A DNA stretch of 64,000 nucleotides from Ponticaulis profundi (GCF_042659465.1 NZ_JBHSSW010000009.1:310001-374000), one strand, 5' to 3'. Shown: positions 44,477 through 54,075, counted from the first letter of the stretch. The notes: generated by a model from the letters alone, not told the origin. Made by a program: numbers and translations.

Positions 44477-45817
44477 ATGCAGCATGACGACTACAAAAAA
44501 GGGTCTTTGACTCTCGCGGGCACCGTGGCCATGGGCACTGGTGTCATGATCGGCGCGGGCATATTTGCGCTCACCGGACAAGTCGCAGAGTTTGCCGGTG
44601 ACTTATATCCTGCTGCTTTCCTGCTTGCCGCGATCATCAGCGGCTTCAGTGCATATTCCTACATCAAGGTATCGAATAAGTTTCCGAGCGCTGGCGGCAT
44701 TGCTATGATTCTGAAGAAGGCTTACGGGCCGTCAATGATCACAGGCGGTGCGGCGCTGCTCATGGCTTTTTCCATGATCATCAATGAAAGCCTCGTGGCG
44801 CGGACGTTCGGCACCTACACGCTCCAGATATTTGGCATTGAAGGAGGAATTTGGGTTCCCATTCTGGCGGTCGGCCTGATCTTGCTGGCCTTTCTGGTCA
44901 ATATCGCCGGAAACAATGTTATTGGCAGTGTGTCCAAGGTGACGGCATTTCTGAAAATTGGCGGCATTCTGGTATTCGCCGTGATCGCGCTCTGGGCTGG
45001 TGGCTTCAGTTTCCAGCCCATGGAGAATGGCCTGGCCGACAAGACATCTGCTGGCGGGTTTCTTGCCGGGGTCGCTCTTGCAATCCTCGCCTATAAAGGC
45101 TTCACGACCATCACCAATAGCGGCGACGAGGTGAAAGACCCGAACAAGAATGTTGGCCGAGCAATCATGATCTCATTGGCGATCTGTACGGTTGTCTATC
45201 TGCTCGTGTGTCTCGCCGTTGGGGCAACACTCAGTGTTTCGCAAATCGTTGAAGCGAAAGACTATGCATTAGCCGAGGCCGCAAAACCTGCGCTGGGCAA
45301 TTACGGTTTATGGTTCACCGTTGCGATTGCGATGATCGCAACAGCATCAGGGTTGTTAGCCAGCTTGTTCGCTGTATCCCGCATGTTGACCATGCTGACG
45401 AATATGGAGCTGATCCCGCATAGTCATTTCGGCATGCCAGGTCCCATTCAGAAGCACTTACTCGTTTATACCGCAGTAATTGCGGGGCTCCTTGCCGTGT
45501 TTTTTGATTTGAGCCGTATCGCTTCACTCGGTGCGATTTTCTACCTTGTGATGGATATTATGATCCATTGGGGCGTGTTCCGGTATCTCCGCAAAGAGGT
45601 TGAGGCTTCACCGATTGTGCTTCTTGTCGCCATTGGCCTGGATGTGATCGCGCTGTCTGCTTTCATAGTGCTGAAATGGCAGGCCGACCCTATGATCATC
45701 GTCATTGCGATTGTCGGCATGGTGATCGTGTTCGCTTTCGAACGATTCTTCCTTCGTCACTTGCGAAGCCAAAGGTCTGATCAAAGTACGCCGCACGATC
45801 ACATGAAACCGTCGTGA
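44477..45817 (+). CDS. APC-family amino acid/amine permease
   Basis: The 446-residue protein has twelve predicted helices and the APC start GTVAMGTGVMIGAGIFALTG, then a signature AILAYKGFTTITNSGDEVKD. It belongs to the amino acid-polyamine-organocation superfamily; the substrate cannot be read. I chose the ATG at 44477 over the TTG at 44465. It is translationally coupled (GTGA) to the downstream ion channel, and the pair is behind the copper ATPase gene, an unusual association. Confidence 0.85.
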   Translation: MQHDDYKKGSLTLAGTVAMGTGVMIGAGIFALTGQVAEFAGDLYPAAFLLAAIISGFSAYSYIKVSNKFPSAGGIAMILKKAYGPSMITGGAALLMAFSMIINESLVARTFGTYTLQIFGIEGGIWVPILAVGLILLAFLVNIAGNNVIGSVSKVTAFLKIGGILVFAVIALWAGGFSFQPMENGLADKTSAGGFLAGVALAILAYKGFTTITNSGDEVKDPNKNVGRAIMISLAICTVVYLLVCLAVGATLSVSQIVEAKDYALAEAAKPALGNYGLWFTVAIAMIATASGLLASLFAVSRMLTMLTNMELIPHSHFGMPGPIQKHLLVYTAVIAGLLAVFFDLSRIASLGAIFYLVMDIMIHWGVFRYLRKEVEASPIVLLVAIGLDVIALSAFIVLKWQADPMIIVIAIVGMVIVFAFERFFLRHLRSQRSDQSTPHDHMKPS

Positions 45818-46245
45818 CCGGGTCCATTCTCATCGGCATTCTCACATTCTGCCTCGCAAGTACGGTCCATTATTTTGCGCTGACCCGGCTGCACGGGGTA
45901 ATCACGGCGCGAATGAAGCCGGGGTATTCGGCAGTGCTGGCTGGCATCTGCGGCGCAGGAGCTGCTCACCTTCTCGAAGCCATGCTTTACGCACTCAGCT
46001 TTGCCGTCATGGACGCTACTGGACTAGGCGGATTCAAGGGAGGCGACAGCGATGGTTTCATGGACATCTTCTATTTTTCTCTGGTCAATTACACTTCGCT
46101 CGGCCTTGGTGACATCTACCCCACGGGACATTCGAGATTTATGGCTGGGCTGGAATCCCTGAATGGTTTTCTGCTCATCTCCTGCTCAGCCTCGCTGGTG
46201 TTCGTTCTGATGCACAAAAATTTTAGCCAGCCAGGCAATAGCTGA
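45814..46245 (+). CDS. Two-helix pore-type ion channel
   Basis: The 143-residue membrane protein has four hydrophobic stretches and a pore-loop motif NYTSLGLGDIYPTG, resembling the K(+) channel filter TxGxGD, with an outer helix and an inner helix behind it (Ion_trans_2 type). The filter reads TSLGLGD rather than TVGYGD, so cation selectivity is uncertain. It starts with GTG overlapping the APC stop by 4 bp, suggesting that the two proteins are made together. Confidence 0.7.
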   Translation: MTGSILIGILTFCLASTVHYFALTRLHGVITARMKPGYSAVLAGICGAGAAHLLEAMLYALSFAVMDATGLGGFKGGDSDGFMDIFYFSLVNYTSLGLGDIYPTGHSRFMAGLESLNGFLLISCSASLVFVLMHKNFSQPGNS

Positions 46246-46335
46246 CGTTGCGTTCTAATTTTTCACGGAACATTGGTCAGCCCGCTCCGTTTCAACCTTC
46301 ATATACCCCACCGCCGTATAAGGAGGACGCATAAG

Positions 46336-46896
46336 ATGGAAAGCAAAAGCAACTATTGGAAGTTCGGCGCAATGATCGGCACGTCGATGATTGTGATGTT
46401 TGGACTGATGTATCTCAACACCTACGCCCTTGAGCACGTGCGGTGGAGTGAAACGCGCTTTTATATGACCTTTATAATGGGCGCTGGCATGGCGGTGGTC
46501 ATGTTGAGCTTCATGCTGAGCATGTACAAGGATAGCCGGATCAATCTCGCGATCTTTGGCGGTTCCGCCCTCGTTTTCCTGCTTGCCCTGTGGCTTGTGC
46601 GCAGCCAGGCGACGGTCGAGGATCGCTCTTACATGAAAGCGATGATCCCGCACCACTCAATTGCTATCATGACGAGCGAACGGGCTGGAATTAAAGACGT
46701 GCGTGTTCGCAAGCTCGCTGATGAAATCATCAAGGCTCAGCGCCGTGAGATAAAGGAGATGGACTGGTTGATCAGGGATATCGCTACCAACGGTCCGGCC
46801 ACGACAGAGGCCGAGGCAGCGGCCAGACCCGTGCCTCCTTTCGAGGGCGAACTCGACCCTGCCGTCCCGTCTGGCTCAGAAGTAGCAGAGCAATAG
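46336..46896 (+). CDS. DUF305 protein with N-terminal membrane helices
   Basis: The 186-residue protein has three membrane helices (about 12-100) followed by a short DUF305 region, MKAMIPHHSIAIMTSERAGI with the typical HH pair, then EIIKAQRREIKEMDWLI. DUF305 proteins are ferritin-like helical proteins frequent in copper-resistance clusters. The start is the ATG at 46336, 10 bp after AAGGAGG, not the upstream frame at 46273. It is probably the last gene of the ATPase unit. Confidence 0.85.
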   Translation: MESKSNYWKFGAMIGTSMIVMFGLMYLNTYALEHVRWSETRFYMTFIMGAGMAVVMLSFMLSMYKDSRINLAIFGGSALVFLLALWLVRSQATVEDRSYMKAMIPHHSIAIMTSERAGIKDVRVRKLADEIIKAQRREIKEMDWLIRDIATNGPATTEAEAAARPVPPFEGELDPAVPSGSEVAEQ

Positions 46897-46967
46897 TCTT
46901 AGCATAAAGGTGAACAGTAGGATTCTGCAAAAGAGACTGGAAATATCTTAACTTTCTTCCCAAATAG

Positions 46968-46985
46968 ATACCCTGTATGGGGTAT
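46968..46985. promoter_or_regulatory. CsoR-type operator 3, upstream of csoR copy 2
   Basis: The palindrome ATACCCTGTATGGGGTAT has half sites ATACC(C) and (G)GGTAT with an 8-base centre, one base longer than operators 1 and 2. It ends 6 bp before the csoR ATG, so autoregulation and control of the cus operon are likely. Confidence 0.78.
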
Positions 46986-46991
46986 TGTTGA

Positions 46992-47270
46992 ATGTTGAAG
47001 ACCGAAACAAAAGACGCAGCAGCCCGGCGGCTGGCCCGTATTGAGGGCCAGGTCCGGGGGATATCCAAAATGATCGCCGAGGATCGATATTGTATCGATG
47101 TGATCCGGCAGGTGCAGGCGGTGAAGGCCGCCTTGACCGGTCTTGAAGCAACTATTTTGGACGATCACATATCGACCTGTGTTGAACATGCACTGACGGG
47201 AGATAGCGTCGAAGATCGGCGGGAAAAGGTCGAAGAGCTGGTTGCAGTCCTTGGCGGGCGCAAGAAATGA
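46992..47270 (+). CDS. csoR: CsoR/RcnR-family copper-sensing repressor (copy 2)
   Basis: The 92-residue repressor shows RRLARIEGQVRGISKMIAED, then YCIDVIRQVQAVKAALTGLE and DDHISTCVEHALTG, so the Cys, the His-x3-Cys and the general fold of CsoR are present. It differs at many positions from copy 1, so they are paralogues from separate cop and cus modules rather than a recent duplication. It heads the cus operon behind operator 3. Confidence 0.88.
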   Translation: MLKTETKDAAARRLARIEGQVRGISKMIAEDRYCIDVIRQVQAVKAALTGLEATILDDHISTCVEHALTGDSVEDRREKVEELVAVLGGRKK

Positions 47271-47330
47271 ACACCCCTCACAAAGTCTTGAAGTAACTTC
47301 TTTATGTTTTTGGTCTAAATAAACCGATCG

Positions 47331-47744
47331 ATGCCAATACTGACTCGCCTTCTGACACTGATTGCTGCGACGTTTATCGTCGCACAGCCGGTGCTGGCCT
47401 GTCCCCTCATGACCGGGGCAGGCGTTGCGGCGCCGAGCGAGATCAGCACAGCGCATCCGTGTCACGATATGGCGATGGAAGCTGCCGGTCAGGATAACCA
47501 CCAGCAGGATTCGTCGTCTGACTGCCCTGCCGGGTTTGATTGCGCGCCAATGCTCATTCAGGCGCAATCGGAAACAACGCCGATCGCACCAAATGCTGAT
47601 CCCGCGCCTGCTCTTCCAGTCATTCTTGCAGCCGCTCCAGTATCGTTTCCGCCGGAAAGACCGTCGCGCTCGACAGGTCCACCCCCCAATGCGGTATTGC
47701 AGCCCGAAACTCCAATTTCCCTGAAACAACGCGCCCTGAATTGA
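47331..47744 (+). CDS. Small secreted Cys/His protein heading the cus cluster
   Basis: The 137-residue protein has a signal peptide (MPILTRLLTLIAATFIVAQP, then VLACP), Cys/His pairs (HPCHDMAME, SDCPAGFDCAPM), a Pro/Ala-rich stretch and the ending PETPISLKQRALN. The ending and layout match the protein at 36743. It is not a family I can name. The position between csoR and cusC suggests periplasmic copper binding (inference). The gap to csoR is 60 bp. Confidence 0.65.
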   Translation: MPILTRLLTLIAATFIVAQPVLACPLMTGAGVAAPSEISTAHPCHDMAMEAAGQDNHQQDSSSDCPAGFDCAPMLIQAQSETTPIAPNADPAPALPVILAAAPVSFPPERPSRSTGPPPNAVLQPETPISLKQRALN

Positions 47745-47813
47745 GAGCGATGAATCCGGCTGGCTGAATGGCCTGCCGCACTCATCCTTTCAACCAGTTC
47801 AGAGGACGCGACC

Positions 47814-49028
47814 TTGCCTACCCAATTCAGATATTCGCTGTTCGCGATGTGCATCGCTGCAGCGGTGCCGCAATTCGCGACAGCCCAGACATTCGAAGAT
47901 CTGGAAGCCAGACTTCGCGGACACCCCAGCCTCATCGCGATGGACTATCGCGCGTCAGCCCAGGAAGAACGCGCCGTCGCCGCGATAGCCCTGCCTGATC
48001 CTGTCGTTTCGCTGGGGATCAACAACTTCCCGATCTATGATCCTTCGTTCAACGCGTATCTGCCAACCAACAAGGCGGTCGGCATCCGGCAACAATTTCC
48101 GAACCTGGCTGGGCGCGAAGCTCGGGCAGGCCAGGCGCGCGCCATGGCTGATCAGACCAGCACGCAATTGGAGGCTCGTTACGCCGCGCTCCGCAGCGAT
48201 TTGTTGGCGCTCCTGATCGAGAAACGGCGGATCGAGACGCAACGCTCGCTCGCGAATGCCCGGAATGCAAAATATGATGAATTGCTCGATGTCGCCGAAG
48301 CCGAAATCGATTCCGGGCGCCCCGTCGTCTATCGCCTGGCCGAGATCGAAGGTGAACGCACGGAGGTCGACCGGACCTTGGTCGACCTCGACAAGCAGGA
48401 AGCCGAAATCAATGCCCGCTTCATCGATCTCGTCGGGCTCGTGCCCGTCGGAACTGATCCGCAAGTGACACTTGAACCGTGGTCGGGCCGCGCCCTCGAC
48501 TTTCACCTCGTGCGTGTTGCCGAGAGCGAAATCGAGGTGACCGATTACGCGATCGACGAGGCGAAGTCGGAATGGAAGCCTGAGTGGGGCGCTCAGCTCA
48601 CCTATCAGCAACGGGACGCAGGCGCCATGTTCGCTGGCGACGACTGGGTCTCGGGAATGGTGACCTTTACGGTACCGATCTGGGCCGAGCGCAAACAGGC
48701 GCCCAGGCTGCGCGCTGCCAAAGCTGAACGGGCCAGCGCCGAGCAGCGCTACCAGGCTGCGGCCCGGACCGCTGCAGTTCAATATTCAGCTCTCGACGCC
48801 GCCATCCGATCCGCGGAACGGTCCATGTCGGTCATCCAGACAAGGATCAGCGCGATCGAGGATGAAGTCGCTGCGCAGCTGACGATCTATGAATCAGGCG
48901 TCGGCGGGTATGCCCCCATTATCGACGGCGAGATCGCCATTCTCAAACTCAAATCGGAGATCGCGGCCGAGCAGTCCCGCAGGGACATCGCTACGGCCCG
49001 ATCGAACGCGCTTTTGGTGCAGCCATGA
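47814..49028 (+). CDS. cusC: CusC-like outer-membrane factor of Cu/Ag efflux (TolC family)
   Basis: The 404-residue protein forms the outer-membrane channel of the tripartite pump. It begins with TTG about 9 bp after GAGGA and has a signal peptide (to FATAQ), no lipobox, and two outer-membrane-efflux (OEP) repeats of coiled-coil type. These show KAVGIRQQFPNLAGREARAG and RYQAAARTAAVQYSALDAAI. It is short for a TolC-type protein (usual about 420-460). It overlaps cusB by 4 bp. Confidence 0.85.
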   Translation: MPTQFRYSLFAMCIAAAVPQFATAQTFEDLEARLRGHPSLIAMDYRASAQEERAVAAIALPDPVVSLGINNFPIYDPSFNAYLPTNKAVGIRQQFPNLAGREARAGQARAMADQTSTQLEARYAALRSDLLALLIEKRRIETQRSLANARNAKYDELLDVAEAEIDSGRPVVYRLAEIEGERTEVDRTLVDLDKQEAEINARFIDLVGLVPVGTDPQVTLEPWSGRALDFHLVRVAESEIEVTDYAIDEAKSEWKPEWGAQLTYQQRDAGAMFAGDDWVSGMVTFTVPIWAERKQAPRLRAAKAERASAEQRYQAAARTAAVQYSALDAAIRSAERSMSVIQTRISAIEDEVAAQLTIYESGVGGYAPIIDGEIAILKLKSEIAAEQSRRDIATARSNALLVQP

Positions 49029-50863
49029 ACAAATCAGCTCTTATTCTCTTTGCCGCATCAGCCGCCTTGCTCGCAGGATGTGGCGCGCAGCCCTCGTCGT
49101 CCACTCCGCATGTCGGGGGCACCGATGGGCCGACCGAGACCGTGCAGCAATACACCTGTCCGATGCACCCCCATTACGTTTCAACCGACCCGGACGGATC
49201 GTGTCCGATCTGCGGCATGGACCTTGTGCCAGCCACAGCGTCCGCTGCGCCGCCGGCAAAGGGTGAGATCCTCTATTACAAGCATCCGATGGGGCAGCCT
49301 GACACGTCGCCCGTGCCGAAGAAGGACTCCATGGGCATGGATTATATCCCCGTCTATGCCGAGCCAGCTGGAGGCGGCGTGACCGTTGCTCCGGAAATGG
49401 TCCAGACGATGGGGATCCGAACCGCTCCTGTGGAGCTGACGCCGCTCGGAGAAACACTTCGCGCCTTTGGAACTGTCGAGACAAATGAGCGTCTGGAGAA
49501 CGCCGCTGTCTCGAGGCTCGAGGGCTGGATCGAAAACCTTTCCGTCAACGCTGTTGGTGACACTGTAAACCGCGGTCGTTTGCTGTACCGGATATATAGC
49601 CCGGACCTCGTGGCCGGGCAGAAAGATCTGCTCAATTCACTCAAGATTGGAAATGAAGCGCGAATAGCGTCTGTCACACAGCGCCTGCGCTCGCTCGGCA
49701 TGCAGGACGCGGCCATTCAGCAGGTCAAGGACTCTGGCAAGATCATCGAACGCGTGCCGGTTTACGCTGAAGCAAGCGGCACGGTCGCCGAATTGCAGAT
49801 CCGCAACGGAGACTATGTCAAACCCGGCACGCCGATCATGCGCCTTCAATCCTATGCCGGCGTCTGGGTCATCGCCTCGATACCTGAAAGCGACCTTGCA
49901 CTTATCAACACAGATATACCCGTCGACCTACGTTTTCCGAGCGCGCCAGACGCAAACAGCGGTGGGCGTATTGATTACATCTACCCGACCATTGACCCAC
50001 AAACCCGTACCGGAAAGGTGCGGATAGAACTCGCAAATGAAGGCGGCATGCTGAGGCCTGGGGCCTATGCGGACATTGCGTTCGACCTCGGGGCTGGAGA
50101 ACGCTTGTCTGTTCCGACAGAGGCCATCCTGTATGGCAGCGACGGAGCACGGGTTGTCATCGCCGAAGGTCGTGGCCGCTTCGCGAGTCGACCTGTGAAG
50201 ATCGGACTTTCGGCAGGCGGTCGGACGGAAATCCTCTCTGGACTGAGTGTTGGAGAACAGGTCGTCGCGAGCGGCCAGTTTCTTCTCGATAGCGAAGCCA
50301 GCCTGCGCGAAGGACTTGCCAAGCTTGATCCGTCTCGCTCGACCGGTTTTGGCCCTGACACCCCACTGGACGCCCTTCCGATGGATGCCGGGACACTCGC
50401 GAAGCTCGATCACTTCACCGATATGGCACTCTACTTTCACGAAGCGGTGACGGACGGATATGATATTGACCCCTACTTTGTAGATCCCGCTCTGACACTG
50501 TCGGCCGACTTGTCCTCCCAGTTTGCTGCAACGCGATTGACGCCTGTGATAGAGCGGAGCGTGACGGCGCTTGAGGCAGCAAAAGCGGCCGGATCCCGCC
50601 AGCAGCTCGCCGACGCGCTCGCTCAACTGGTGAAAGCGCTGGAGCCCTGGCTCCTGAATGGCGCACCACAACATTACAGCAATGCCGGTTTGACGCTTCA
50701 TCGAGACGAGGCATCGGGACGCCTCTGGCTGCAGGACCGTGCCCCGGTCATGAACCCTTACGGCGACGGCGCAGCCGTCCGCCTGCCGTGGCCCAACCCG
50801 ATGAGCGACGCGGGCGATCGCAAAGGTGCAAATGCCCTCAAAAATGACGGGGCGCCCCAATGA
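49025..50863 (+). CDS. cusB: CusB-like periplasmic adaptor with metal-binding head and DUF3347-like tail
   Basis: CusB links CusA to CusC and takes copper from CusF. The 612 residues have a lipobox LAGC (Cys19), a heavy-metal-binding domain (CPMHPHYVSTDPDG followed by CPICGMDLVP, about 42-68), a second shorter repeat (HPMGQPDTSPVPKKDSMGMD), then HlyD-type lipoyl and barrel domains (AVGDTVNRGRLLYRIYSPDL). After about residue 450 comes a helical extension ending LWLQDRAPVMNPYGDGAAV, like the DUF3347 domain found alone in copper clusters. The family's usual length is about 400-500. Confidence 0.9.
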   Translation: MNKSALILFAASAALLAGCGAQPSSSTPHVGGTDGPTETVQQYTCPMHPHYVSTDPDGSCPICGMDLVPATASAAPPAKGEILYYKHPMGQPDTSPVPKKDSMGMDYIPVYAEPAGGGVTVAPEMVQTMGIRTAPVELTPLGETLRAFGTVETNERLENAAVSRLEGWIENLSVNAVGDTVNRGRLLYRIYSPDLVAGQKDLLNSLKIGNEARIASVTQRLRSLGMQDAAIQQVKDSGKIIERVPVYAEASGTVAELQIRNGDYVKPGTPIMRLQSYAGVWVIASIPESDLALINTDIPVDLRFPSAPDANSGGRIDYIYPTIDPQTRTGKVRIELANEGGMLRPGAYADIAFDLGAGERLSVPTEAILYGSDGARVVIAEGRGRFASRPVKIGLSAGGRTEILSGLSVGEQVVASGQFLLDSEASLREGLAKLDPSRSTGFGPDTPLDALPMDAGTLAKLDHFTDMALYFHEAVTDGYDIDPYFVDPALTLSADLSSQFAATRLTPVIERSVTALEAAKAAGSRQQLADALAQLVKALEPWLLNGAPQHYSNAGLTLHRDEASGRLWLQDRAPVMNPYGDGAAVRLPWPNPMSDAGDRKGANALKNDGAPQ

Positions 50864-53800
50864 CACATCAGGACAAAGACCAGCTCGCCGGCAATGATCC
50901 GTCGAAATCCTGGGTAGCCGGACTGATTTCCTGGTCGGTTACGAACCAGCTCATCGTCCTGATGCTAGCCGCGGCGCTCGCGGTGACCGGCTGGATGGCC
51001 GTTCAACGCACCCCCTTGGACGCGGTGCCTGACCTGACTGACACACAAGTCATTATCCGGACCGAGTTTCCCGGACAGAGCCCGCAGATTGTCGAGGATC
51101 TCGTTACCTATCCACTCTCGACCAATTTACTTGGGCTGCCGCGCACGAAGGATGTTCGCGGTTCGTCCATGTTCGGCACCAGTTTCGTCTACGTCATCTT
51201 CGAAGATGATGTTGATCTTTACTGGGCGCGTTCGCGCGTGCTGGAAGCCCTGTCGCGGCTTGGCTCACAATTACCGGAGGGCGCAGTACCCCAGATCGGG
51301 CCGGACGCAACAGGTGTCGGCTGGGTTTACCAGTACGCGCTCGTCGACAAGACCGGCCGGACGGACCTTGCTGAGCTGCGCTCTTTGCAGGACTGGTTCC
51401 TGAAGCTGGAGCTGGCTGGTGTCGATGGGGTTGCGGAGGTTGCCTCGGTTGGCGGATTCGTGCGCGAGTATCAGGTCCTAATTGACCCCAACCGGTTGCG
51501 CAGCTTCGATGTATCCATCGCAAGATTGGTCGACGCAATTCGCGCAGCTTCGCGGGAGGTTGGCGGCCGCGTCCTTGAGCAGGGCGAGACTGAGTTTGTC
51601 ATCCGCTCGTCCGGCTATGTCGATGACCGTATAGATCTCGAACAGGTTGTGTTGAAATCCGAAAGTGGCACACCTGTTCAGCTGCGCGATCTTGCACGCA
51701 TCGTCGAAGGACCTGCACTGCGCCGTGGTATCGTTGAGCTCAACGGTGAAGGCGAGACGGTATCCGGCATCGTCGTCATGCGAGATGGCGAGAATGCGCT
51801 GGATGTGATCGGACGGGTGAAGGCGAAACTTGCCAGCCTGGAGCGTGGTCTGCCTGAAGGCGTCGAGATCGTCACCGTCTACGACCGCGCGCCCCTCATC
51901 GAAGGTTCCGTCGACTATCTGAAGCATAAGCTGGTGGAGGAAGGCCTCGCAGTTGCCCTCGTCATCCTGATTTTCCTGCTGCATGTGCGCTCATCGCTGG
52001 TCGCAATAATAACGCTGCCGCTAGGCGTTCTGGGCGCCTTCCTGATCATGTCCTGGCAAGGTGTCACTGCAAACATCATGTCGCTCGGCGGCATTGCCAT
52101 CGCGATCGGCGCAATGGTCGACGCTTCCATCGTGCTCGTTGAAAATGCCAGCCGCAAATTATCCGAACTCGGTCCGAAACCGGATCCCGCCCTTCGCCGC
52201 GAAGCGCTTGTGGAGGCGTCAAAGGAAGTAGGCCCCGGGATTTTCTTTTCCCTGCTCATTATCACCGTTTCCTTCCTGCCCGTTTTCGCGCTGACGGGAC
52301 AAAGCTTCAGGCTGTTCAGCCCGCTGGCCTATACAAAGACCTATGCGATGGCATTTGCCGCCATCCTTTCGGTGACCTTGGTCCCCGTGCTCATGCTGTA
52401 TCTGATGCGCGGACGGTTCAGGCGAGAAGAGGCCAATCCGCTGAATGCTTTCTTCGTCTGGGCCTATAAGCCAATCCTGCACCTTGCCTTGCGTTTCAAG
52501 TGGATCACCATCGCATTGGCGGTGCTGCTGACGGCCAGCGTCATCATGCCCATTCAGCGCCTTGGGTCGGAGTTCATGCCGGCCCTTTACGAGGGCGAAC
52601 TTCTCTACATGCCGACAACCTTGCCCGGCGCCTCATCAACTAAGATGCGCGAAATCCTTGGTCAGACCAATCGGGTCATCTCCACAGTGCCAGAGGTCGA
52701 GCGGGTTTTCGGAAAAGCCGGGCGGGCAGATACCGCAACCGATCCTGCCCCCCTTACCATGATCGAAACTTGGATCCGGCTGAAACCCAAGTCTGAATGG
52801 CGGCCCGGCATCACAATTGACGACATCACGGACGAATTGAATGCGCGCCTTGAAATGCCGGGTCTCGTTAACTCCTGGGGTTATCCGATCAAGATCCGGA
52901 TGGACATGGTCTCGACCGGTATTCGAACACCGCTGGGCATCAAGGTAACCGGAGACAATCTCGATCAGATCGAGGCGATCAGCCGCCAGATCGAACAGGT
53001 CGCAACGGATATTCCCGGCACCCGATCCGCTTTTGCGGACCGGGTCATGGGCGGCAAGTATCTCGAAATCGAGCCGGACCGCGCTGAACTCGCCCGGCGC
53101 GAAATCGACATGGCAACATTCCAGTCGGTCGTGCAGACCGCACTCGGCGGGATGTCCCTTGCCCAGTCGGTAGAGGGTCGCGAACGCTACAATATCATGC
53201 TGCGCTACGATCGTCCGTTCCGTGAGGACACTGGTGATCTTGACCGCATCCTCGTTCCAGCACCAGGAGGCGCGCACATCCCTATCGGTGAATTGGCTTC
53301 TATTTCGTACACGGAGGGTCCGCCAATGATCCGGTCGGAGAATGCGCGCCTCACAGGTTGGGTCTTCGTCGACATTGCAGATCGCGATATAGGAAGTTAC
53401 GTCTCCGAAGCGCGCGAACGGATCGCCTCTACGGTTGATCTTCCGCCCGGCTACGCCGTGGAGTTTTCCGGTCAGTACGAGCAGATGCAGGAGGCGAATG
53501 CCCGCCTGAGAGTGGCCATTCCGGCTGCGGTTGGGCTGATCTTCCTGCTGCTGATGCTCCACTTTGGCCGGCTGGACCGGACACTTATCATCATGGCGAG
53601 CCTGCCCTTCGGCCTGATTGGTGGTTTGTGGGTGGTCTGGCTGGCTGGCTACAACCTCTCAGTCGCAGTTGCCGTTGGCTTCATTGCCCTAGGTGGCATC
53701 GCGGTCGAAACAGCCGTGGTCATGCTGCTCTACATTGACAGCGAAGTTCGCAAGGCCAGGCCGGACGACTTGCCCGGCCTGTTTGCGGCAGTCAGCAAGG

Positions 53801-54075
53801 GGGCTGCCATGCGCGTCCGCCCGAAATTGATGACAGTGACAACGATCTTTGCAGGTCTCGCGCCAATTTTCCTGACAGATGGATTGGGCAGCGATGTGAT
53901 GCGCCGCATCGCCCTGCCGATGATCGGCGGCATGGCCTCGACGCTGGTCCTCACCCTCATCGTGATCCCCGCCATCTATTACATTCGGGTCGGATTACAG
54001 CTTCCATCTGATCGACCCCCAGCCCAACCGGATGACCGGTCCGGCTCATTCGCCCCCAAAGGAGAAACCTCATGA
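50860..54075 (+). CDS. cusA: CusA-like Cu(+)/Ag(+) RND efflux pump
   Basis: This is the inner-membrane proton-driven pump of 1,071 residues, with twelve helices and two large periplasmic loops. Helix 4 carries AIGAMVDASIVLVEN (about 415-429) of heavy-metal RND pumps. The three Met that bind copper in E. coli CusA have counterparts: Met584 (LLYMPTTLPG), Met634 (DPAPLTMIET) and Met683 (RMDMVSTGIR). This speaks for monovalent metal and sets it apart from the second RND pump of the window. It overlaps cusB and the following small gene by 4 bp each. Confidence 0.95.
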   Translation: MTHQDKDQLAGNDPSKSWVAGLISWSVTNQLIVLMLAAALAVTGWMAVQRTPLDAVPDLTDTQVIIRTEFPGQSPQIVEDLVTYPLSTNLLGLPRTKDVRGSSMFGTSFVYVIFEDDVDLYWARSRVLEALSRLGSQLPEGAVPQIGPDATGVGWVYQYALVDKTGRTDLAELRSLQDWFLKLELAGVDGVAEVASVGGFVREYQVLIDPNRLRSFDVSIARLVDAIRAASREVGGRVLEQGETEFVIRSSGYVDDRIDLEQVVLKSESGTPVQLRDLARIVEGPALRRGIVELNGEGETVSGIVVMRDGENALDVIGRVKAKLASLERGLPEGVEIVTVYDRAPLIEGSVDYLKHKLVEEGLAVALVILIFLLHVRSSLVAIITLPLGVLGAFLIMSWQGVTANIMSLGGIAIAIGAMVDASIVLVENASRKLSELGPKPDPALRREALVEASKEVGPGIFFSLLIITVSFLPVFALTGQSFRLFSPLAYTKTYAMAFAAILSVTLVPVLMLYLMRGRFRREEANPLNAFFVWAYKPILHLALRFKWITIALAVLLTASVIMPIQRLGSEFMPALYEGELLYMPTTLPGASSTKMREILGQTNRVISTVPEVERVFGKAGRADTATDPAPLTMIETWIRLKPKSEWRPGITIDDITDELNARLEMPGLVNSWGYPIKIRMDMVSTGIRTPLGIKVTGDNLDQIEAISRQIEQVATDIPGTRSAFADRVMGGKYLEIEPDRAELARREIDMATFQSVVQTALGGMSLAQSVEGRERYNIMLRYDRPFREDTGDLDRILVPAPGGAHIPIGELASISYTEGPPMIRSENARLTGWVFVDIADRDIGSYVSEARERIASTVDLPPGYAVEFSGQYEQMQEANARLRVAIPAAVGLIFLLLMLHFGRLDRTLIIMASLPFGLIGGLWVVWLAGYNLSVAVAVGFIALGGIAVETAVVMLLYIDSEVRKARPDDLPGLFAAVSKGAAMRVRPKLMTVTTIFAGLAPIFLTDGLGSDVMRRIALPMIGGMASTLVLTLIVIPAIYYIRVGLQLPSDRPPAQPDDRSGSFAPKGETS

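Noticed and set aside
46255..46656. Minus-strand 133-codon frame opposite the DUF305 gene
   Set aside because: It is antisense to a well-supported membrane protein and has shadow-type composition.
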